From Antrodiella citrinella (Eukaryota; Basidiomycota; Agaricomycetes; Polyporales; Steccherinaceae): a stretch of DNA of 64,000 nt. Within the stretch, counting starts at the first letter, position 1. The number at the start of each line of letters is the position of its first letter. Made by a program: the position numbers and the translations under genes. Below, piece after piece: positions 60,552 to 64,000 of the stretch. Below the pieces are notes generated by a model that saw only the letters and a list, made by a program, of their open reading frames with translations, made no database searches and was not told the origin of the DNA. The DNA is taken from NCBI GenBank assembly GCA_004802725.1, contig SGPM01000115.1, positions 1 to 64,000 of the forward strand, read 5' to 3'.

Positions 60552-61482
60552 GATTATGATGTTGAGACTTCGTTAACTTTCTAGTGACTGCTGGAACACC
60601 GGAGGGAAGTGCGTAAACCAGAAAAGTAAAACAAAAGTGTGCAACCGGGCACCGAGGTATCAAACCAGAAGAAAACAAAAGAAGGAGAGTGGGGAAGAAA
60701 CGAAGAAGAGGAACAAGAAGAAACAAAGAAAGAGGGAGCCAGCCCAGTCGAAGTTGAAGGAAATAAGGGCGACAAACGAGCCTGCAGACCGGCTGAATTC
60801 GTCGTGATAAGAGCGGAGGCTGAGGCAAATTGCAAGGAGACAAGGTGGACGCCATCATAAAGTGAGTCGGGATGGGGATGGCCCTTGTCAGAGCGTCTTC
60901 AAACACACGCGGCTATCAAACACTCCGTCGACGAAACATAGCCACCACGTTTCAACCTGAGGCCCGCAATAAGCAGTATCCCGCATGTTGTATCGTACGG
61001 GCACCCGATATGTAAGAGTAAGATGAACTGAAAAAACGTCCTCAACATCCCCAACTCTACAGCTTGATGGTGCTGGCTAGAACAAAGCAATCTTGACGAA
61101 ACTGCCAACTGCTATCTGAACTCAGCGCTCAGCCTCGTGGTATAAAAAGGTATATCGTGAAGTATCAAAAGATGAGGAAACTGGAGATCTATATATAATT
61201 GATCGGATCGACTTGACTGTGGCGGCGGTGTCAGAACCGCAACCCGCACAATGACAGGATGTGTTGGTACGTTACAGATGACATACCTTGGAGATGCATA
61301 TGTACCGGGAAGCAAGTACGTACCCGCGCACCGACAAGCTAACCAAAACGAATGTTCAAAGTTTTGCAAAAGCTAAGTACAGTACAACAGTCATAGTTCG
61401 AGTCTCTGGCAAACAGGATCACCGAGACGAAAGAACGTAAAATAATACACACCTCTCCACAAAAGCACCCCCAACCCGACTG
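60552..61482. other. Intergenic region
   Basis: About 930 bases holding the receptor promoter and the 3' end of the DUF6533 gene. 60660-60770 is purine-rich on the + strand (GAAGAA-type tract). No gene seen. Confidence 0.5.
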
Positions 61483-63045
61483 CTAGACATCCGGAAACCA
61501 ATCGCTCTCCGGTAACCCCCTCCTCGACCTCTCCCTCGAATCCAACCTCATCAACCTCGTACTCGACCCAATCGACTCCGACGGCTTATGTCTTCCTGCA
61601 TCCACATCCCCATTCCCGTCTAGATCGTGGCGCTCGGGATCCCAACATAGCGTCATGTCGTCCATGTCGACGACTTTCACGGTGCTGTTGCTGAGGTGGC
61701 CGGTGCCAAAAGGTGAGCCTCGTCTCGGGGGATTAGGTGGTGAGGTGGAGGAGGGTTTGGTGTTGGAGACGCGGAAATTGAGGAGGGAGCGGTTGAGGAC
61801 TGTCGTTGTCATTGCCCATACAAAACTATTTGGTGTGAAGGGGGTGAGGGTGAGGGGAAAGACGGAAATTAAAGTGAGAGACGTACAAGACCGTCATGAG
61901 AGTTAATGAAGGGTTGGCTGTTGCTGCCATTGCGAGGTTGAGGGAGCGTAAAATGGTAAGAGCCTAAAATCGACACTATCAGCGCGTGTGCAAGGTAAGA
62001 GGAAGGTAGATAATCGTTACAAAGAAGTAGGCGACACCGTCGCTATGTAAAGCAGACACGATTCGCGTTTGTGCCGTTCGGGGCCGGTCGAGCGCGTTGA
62101 CTGCGGTGGAGACGAGGACGAGGACTTCAAACAGCATCTGAGACAACCTTGATCAACGCATGCTACGTGGAATGCGTGATTAATTTCGCTTACCGGAGAG
62201 ACCCACACTGCGATATATAGTGGTGTAGAACTTGAGATGATACACATCTTGGCGATAGGTGACCATGATATGCTCGCTATTGATGAATCAGGATCCGTAC
62301 GGAATGACGCGTTTGGATGCAACTCACGACCCAATTTGATGTTCGCTATGATCATGCAGACGAACTGGGCGATGAAGCCAGTTGAAAAGCCAACGGACAT
62401 AAATTTGAAGACGACCTATCACGGAATAAGAATTCGTCAGGGATATAAAGGCAGCCTCACACTCACTGGTCGGTCCTCCCATAACAAAACAACGCGTAAA
62501 AGTACGAGGACATTGGCGATGCCGATAGAAATGACACCAAACATAGATGTCGTGAATAAGAACTCTCTGCATCTGTTCGTACTTCATCATTTCGTGCCAC
62601 TGCAAGGATCATACTGAGATTCATACCCCTGCAAATCAAACATCAGCCCCACTGCGTCGACACAAAGTACCATTCGTGACTACTCACTGTATCACTTAAA
62701 GTAATAGAGAACCCGCAGATCTCTGGAGGTACCACTGAGTCTTGTATTCCATCCTCGTGAAAAAACATGACACTCACCGCACGCGATCGCAACCAAACAC
62801 GCCAAGACCAAGTACCTGTTGAACAGGAATCCTATCTTGGGCAGTGAAGTGGGGGCGCGCCAGACATACTTGATCTCGTCGTCAAGGGTAAGAAAGTGAT
62901 CATACAAAAGAACGACAAGCCCCACGGCTGTGTACAACTTTGTGTGAGTGGCGCAGAGCTGTTTGGGTGGAAGGGAGAACGCACCGGAGAGATAACGAGT
63001 GTCATTTGCATGTTCCAGCGACGTGATTATCTCCTGAACCGACAT
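61483..63045 (-). CDS. DUF6533-domain multi-pass membrane protein
   Basis: Starts MSVQEIITSLEHANDTRY. The DUF6533 N-terminal domain is clear: KLYTAVGLVVLLYDHFLTLD, DEIKYVW and LFNRYLVLACLVAIACG. Further helices follow after introns: FTTSMFGVISIGIANVLVLL, VGFSTGFIAQFVCMIIAN, MLFEVLVLVSTAVNALDRPR, VAYFFVTI and NLAMAATANPSLTLM. The C-terminal cytoplasmic tail begins TVLNRSLLNFRVSNTKPSST and is Pro/Ser-rich, ending LPESDWFPDV. DUF6533 proteins are an expanded basidiomycete family of unknown function with a receptor-like topology. It lies directly upstream, on the same strand, of the GPCR gene. I see no sign of frame damage. Confidence 0.83.
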
Positions 63046-64000
63046 GGCTGCCTATCCTCTGTGCTTGCCAAATAAGTAACAATCGATGACGTGGGGTTAA
63101 GTTGAAAAAGAAAGAAAGAGCGGAGGATGGCGACGATGAGGGAATCCAACATTCACATCTGCAATCCGGGACGGGATTGTCTGTAGAGCAGATAGATATA
63201 CAAACGCCCTGAATCTAGCACATGGTTTATTATGCAAAGTTTCGCCGCCCCTGCTAGTCCAGCAATGGATGCCTCCGCTAAAGGCCGGAATCGCCGGCGC
63301 GAGGAAAAGGGTCTGGGGAGAGCGCCACAAATGCTAAATGGTGCTGCAAATTGAAATTGCCGGGGTGCAGATCATCAGAGATTTGGTGGCGAGAATGGGC
63401 TCACCTGTATAACAGACTACAGCTGATATAGATAAGTTGTGATAGAAGTGGAATGCAAACCGACCAGCGGTGTGCGGGGTATAGACTGGTATAGAGCAGT
63501 GGACGCGGAAGAAAGGAAAGAGAGTCGCTGGCATTGATGGATGTCGTCGTTGTTTATATGGGACGGGTTGAGTTCATTTGTGATATTGGAGCTGCCCGAA
63601 GACGACAGGTTGGCATGTTCTGATGCTCTGGATTTCCCTAGACGAGTTGCTTGGTGCACCAGGTCCAGAAGGAAACGTCGTCTCCTCCAAATCTGTTTGA
63701 GTGTCAATGGTGTCGTGTCATGCATGAGAGATATGTGAACTTTGGCTGAACTGCTGCTGCTAATTGCGAAACCAGGCATGACTAGTACAATCCAAGGCGC
63801 ATGCTCATGGCTCATGGAAAAGTGACATGTGCTTGACGTACTGTGGAACTTTTTACGGTGCATATCATACCAAGTTCGAGTACAGCATGTCTGCCAGCAT
63901 CTCAAGATCTAATAGCTATAGTTTGACAGTGAGAAACTGAGATGCTTGGCAAACAAGTTGAACGACGACAGACGACGACATACCTCGACATCTTGCGATC
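63046..64000. other. Window end, no supported gene
   Basis: Promoter side of the DUF6533 gene. A minus-strand frame at 63417-63905 (about 160 codons, start MRCWQTCC) has no recognisable domain and a Ser/Thr-rich random composition. ACGACGACAG-type triplet repeats occur near 63961-63980. Confidence 0.4.

Noticed and set aside
1..64000. CRISPR array, bacterial operon or intact transposase/reverse transcriptase
   Set aside because: No direct-repeat array with regular spacers and no DDE, integrase or reverse-transcriptase motifs were seen; gene structure is clearly eukaryotic with spliceosomal introns.

Overview
This window reads as nuclear DNA of a filamentous basidiomycete, most likely an agaricomycete. 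Genes carry many short introns (about 50-65 nt) with GT..AG ends. They encode fungal families (HET-C2-like glycolipid transfer protein, WOPR/Gti1-Pac2 regulators, a Mei2-like RNA-binding protein) and the DUF6533/DUF6534 membrane proteins typical of basidiomycetes. One tRNA-Thr(AGT) with a 24-nt intron is present. The assembly has a 641-base run of N (51397-52037) and scattered single Ns between about 47.8 and 54.3 kb, so small frameshifts there may be sequencing errors.

Layout. 0.4-4.2 kb: a CRAL-TRIO (Sec14-like) protein with a C-terminal membrane anchor, convergent with a PP2A-family phosphatase (Ppg1-like) ending in Tyr-Phe-Leu. 6.4-14.9 kb: a C2H2 zinc-finger factor, the splicing factor Cwc24, tRNA-Thr, a bZIP factor with a short upstream ORF, and an intracellular LysM protein. 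20.3-21.4 kb: WOPR gene 1. 25.8-30.8 kb: a housekeeping block of GLTP, free-methionine-R-sulfoxide reductase and cytosolic cysteinyl-tRNA synthetase. 31.4-33.4 kb: a membrane-anchored aspartic-protease homologue whose two catalytic motifs are both degenerate. 34.9-36.0 kb: WOPR gene 2. 41.7-44.9 kb: a Mei2-like three-RRM protein. 46.7-54.8 kb: a damaged DUF6534 gene, a phi-type glutathione transferase, a queuosine-salvage (DUF2419) gene cut by the gap, and a large unrecognised protein. 55.5-63.0 kb: an apparently active membrane-anchored aspartic protease, a seven-helix receptor and a DUF6533 membrane protein.

Three long stretches (14.9-20.3, 21.5-25.8 and 36.0-41.5 kb) hold no gene I can support. 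The last contains a nearly perfect inverted repeat of about 225 bp.

Themes. Regulatory genes are unusually frequent: two WOPR proteins, bZIP, C2H2, Mei2-like, a PP2A-type phosphatase and a GPCR. Two families occur twice here with informative differences: WOPR (opposite strands, about 13.5 kb apart) and membrane-anchored aspartic proteases (one with intact DTG motifs, one without). No prokaryote-type system, CRISPR array or intact transposon coding region was found.
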